5,865 nt of DNA from contig JAGHBD010000146.1 in the NCBI GenBank assembly GCA_021161135.1, forward strand, positions 1-5,865. Reading direction: 5' to 3'. A program made the translations under genes and the position numbers. Below are positions 5,189 to 5,865 of the stretch, piece after piece (within the stretch, counting starts at the first letter, position 1; each line of letters opens with the position of its first letter). The notes below the pieces were generated by a model that saw nothing but the letters and a program-made list of their open reading frames with translations, did no database searches and had not been told where the DNA came from. Source of the stretch: Thermoplasmata archaeon (lineage in GTDB: Archaea > Thermoplasmatota > E2 > UBA202 > JdFR-43).

Positions 5189-5727
5189 GAGAATATTTTG
5201 CTCAAATCCATCTCTTCCATTTTTTTGGTTGCATAAATCCATCCATTCTTTATCTCCACATATCCTTCCTTCTCATATTCCTCAAAAATATCCTTTATTA
5301 TTTTCATTTCCTTCTTAAGCTCTTTCTCAAAAGTTTCCATATTCAATTTTCCTCTTTTCTTGAGGCTCACAAAAAGCAGGAAAATTATTGCCATGGTAAT
5401 ATCCTTTGCCAGTAGTTCTTCAGCAACAACATCTTCCACTTCCTCCATCTGCTCCCCAAGCCTCCATCCAAGCAAAATGAGGCCATCGGAAACAAGTTTC
5501 CCCGTCCACGTGAGCATGTAATAATTATTTTCCTTCTTTATGAAATGTATTTCTTGAAGAGCTGCCAGCGCCCTATTGAAGGTGGCAGTAGGCAATTTTG
5601 TTATTTCCTGCAAATCCTTCCATCTTATTTTTTCCTTTTCCCTTATTGTCATTAAAATCTTAATGGCATTTTCTCGCAGGAGGCGAAATATCTTATATAC
5701 AACATCCTGCTTTTTATCATCACTCAT
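5185..5727 (-). CDS. Winged-helix DNA-binding protein, probable regulator
   Basis: This 180-residue soluble protein is not from a family I can name. Residues about 18-77 form a winged helix: the helix NAIKILMTIREKE, then WKDLQEITKLPTATFNRALAALQEIHFI as turn plus recognition helix, and a wing YYMLTWTGK like that of MarR/ArsR-type archaeal regulators. An acidic linker follows (EQMEEVEDVVAEEL). The C-terminal part, about 108-172, has a hydrophobic helix (TMAIIFLLFVSL), a lysine/glutamate-rich helix and GYVEIKNGWIYAT, which reads like a second, degenerate winged helix. The hydrophobic stretch is too short and too close to the basic KKRGK to be a clear membrane anchor. It opens a unit with the DUF123 gene (ATGA at 5185-5188), so it may control that gene or share its task. 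The ATG at 5727 fits a TATA-like box 27 bp upstream. Confidence 0.82.
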   Translation of the reverse strand: MSDDKKQDVVYKIFRLLRENAIKILMTIREKEKIRWKDLQEITKLPTATFNRALAALQEIHFIKKENNYYMLTWTGKLVSDGLILLGWRLGEQMEEVEDVVAEELLAKDITMAIIFLLFVSLKKRGKLNMETFEKELKKEMKIIKDIFEEYEKEGYVEIKNGWIYATKKMEEMDLSKIFS

Positions 5728-5748
5728 TATTTAAGCAACAGGTTTTTG

Positions 5749-5758
5749 TTTAATAAAT
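5749..5758 (-). promoter_or_regulatory. TATA-like box of the winged-helix/DUF123 unit
   Basis: On the minus strand this reads ATTTATTAAA, centred about 26-27 bp before the ATG at 5727, predicting a leaderless mRNA. It indicates a new transcription unit here rather than read-through from the right. Confidence 0.6.
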
Positions 5759-5785
5759 TTTTGTAATGAAAATGAAGTGGCTTGA

Positions 5786-5839
5786 TTATTGTTTTCGCAG
5801 AGCAATTTTGTTCATCGTTGGTGCTGTTAACTTTAGCAT
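5786..5839 (-). other. 17-codon reading frame behind a full Shine-Dalgarno (doubtful)
   Basis: On the minus strand GGAGGTG (complement of 5845-5851) is followed after five bases by ATG (5839-5837), then MLKLTAPTMNKIALRKQ and TAA. The SD and ATG both lie inside the 5832-5863 hairpin. The same frame is open to the right edge, so it could instead be the tail of a gene ending at 5786. The SD is striking in a window where other starts look leaderless, but a 17-codon frame is easily found by chance. Confidence 0.25.
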
Positions 5840-5863
5840 TGCAGCACCTCCTGCAATGCTAAA
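5832..5863. repeat. Perfect 13-bp inverted repeat (hairpin) with CACCTC loop
   Basis: TTTAGCATTGCAG (5832-5844) and CTGCAATGCTAAA (5851-5863) pair perfectly over 13 bp around the six-base loop CACCTC. Plus-strand RNA would show CACCUCCU, identical to the 3' end of 16S rRNA; minus-strand RNA would show AGGAGGUG. No T-tract flanks it inside the window, so it is not a standard archaeal terminator. It lies two bases from the window edge and may belong to a larger element. A second pairing, GGTGCTG (5820-5826) with CAGCACC (5842-5848), competes with it. Confidence 0.75.
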
Positions 5864-5865
5864 AC

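Larger units (their letters stand above)
5766..5865 (+). other. Open frame running off the right edge (doubtful partial gene)
   Basis: An ATG at 5766 opens a frame of 33 codons with no stop before the window ends. Its product would begin MKMKWLDYCFRRAILFIVGA and continue through the hairpin as SIAAPPAMLK, a mildly hydrophobic stretch that could be a signal or membrane segment. There is no Shine-Dalgarno, and no TATA-like box at leaderless distance (the nearest, at 5749-5758, is only about 13 bp away). I do not recognise it. It is listed because the right edge otherwise has no gene; chance is the likelier explanation. Confidence 0.2.

Noticed and set aside
5832..5863. The right-edge hairpin read as a bacterial-type terminator, CRISPR repeat or transposon end.
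   Set aside because: There is no T-run on either strand within the window, only one copy, no spacer periodicity and no transposase. The transposon-end idea cannot be fully excluded because the window stops at 5865.

Overview
This AT-rich window looks like part of an archaeal chromosome, most likely a euryarchaeon of the Thermoplasmata/Thermoplasmatota type. Four things point that way. It carries a DUF5611-type small protein, a FilR1/DUF1724-type regulator and a DUF123 (Uri-type) GIY-YIG protein, families I associate mainly with archaea. It has a UbiA-family prenyltransferase with an archaeal-looking N-x3-D-x3-D motif. AT-rich TATA-like boxes lie about 22-28 bp upstream of the start codons of nearly every transcription unit, which predicts leaderless mRNAs. 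Intergenic space is very short. The lineage is inferred from family content, not from a search.

Layout. (1) 42-742, plus strand: a two-gene operon (DUF5611-like protein, then a half-size EamA transporter) joined by an ATGA overlap. (2) 739-1548, minus strand: an exported thioredoxin-fold protein with a CPYC motif; it converges on the EamA gene and the two share a TTAA that supplies both stop codons. (3) 1629-2030, plus: RlmH, the SPOUT methyltransferase of 23S rRNA helix 69, in a short 133-residue form. (4) 2168-3815, plus: a FilR1-type winged-helix regulator overlapped by 50 bp by a UbiA-family membrane prenyltransferase that appears to use a TTG start; the regulator has a strong TATA box and a perfect 17-bp palindrome upstream. 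(5) 3805-5727, minus: a winged-helix protein, a DUF123 GIY-YIG protein joined to it by ATGA, and purM (AIR synthetase), which has its own TATA-like box and converges on the UbiA gene with an 11-bp overlap. (6) 5728-5865: a noncoding or partially coding right edge with a perfect 13-bp-arm hairpin whose loop region carries CACCTCCT (identical to the 16S rRNA 3' end) on the plus strand and therefore AGGAGGTG (a full Shine-Dalgarno) on the minus strand.

Most genes are ordinary housekeeping or small accessory genes. No CRISPR array, insertion sequence, tRNA or rRNA was seen. The two spots that known gene content does not explain are the right-edge hairpin, with a competing hairpin and a 17-codon reading frame behind the Shine-Dalgarno, and the palindrome-rich control region of the FilR1-type regulator. 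I do not see a convincing new multi-gene system.
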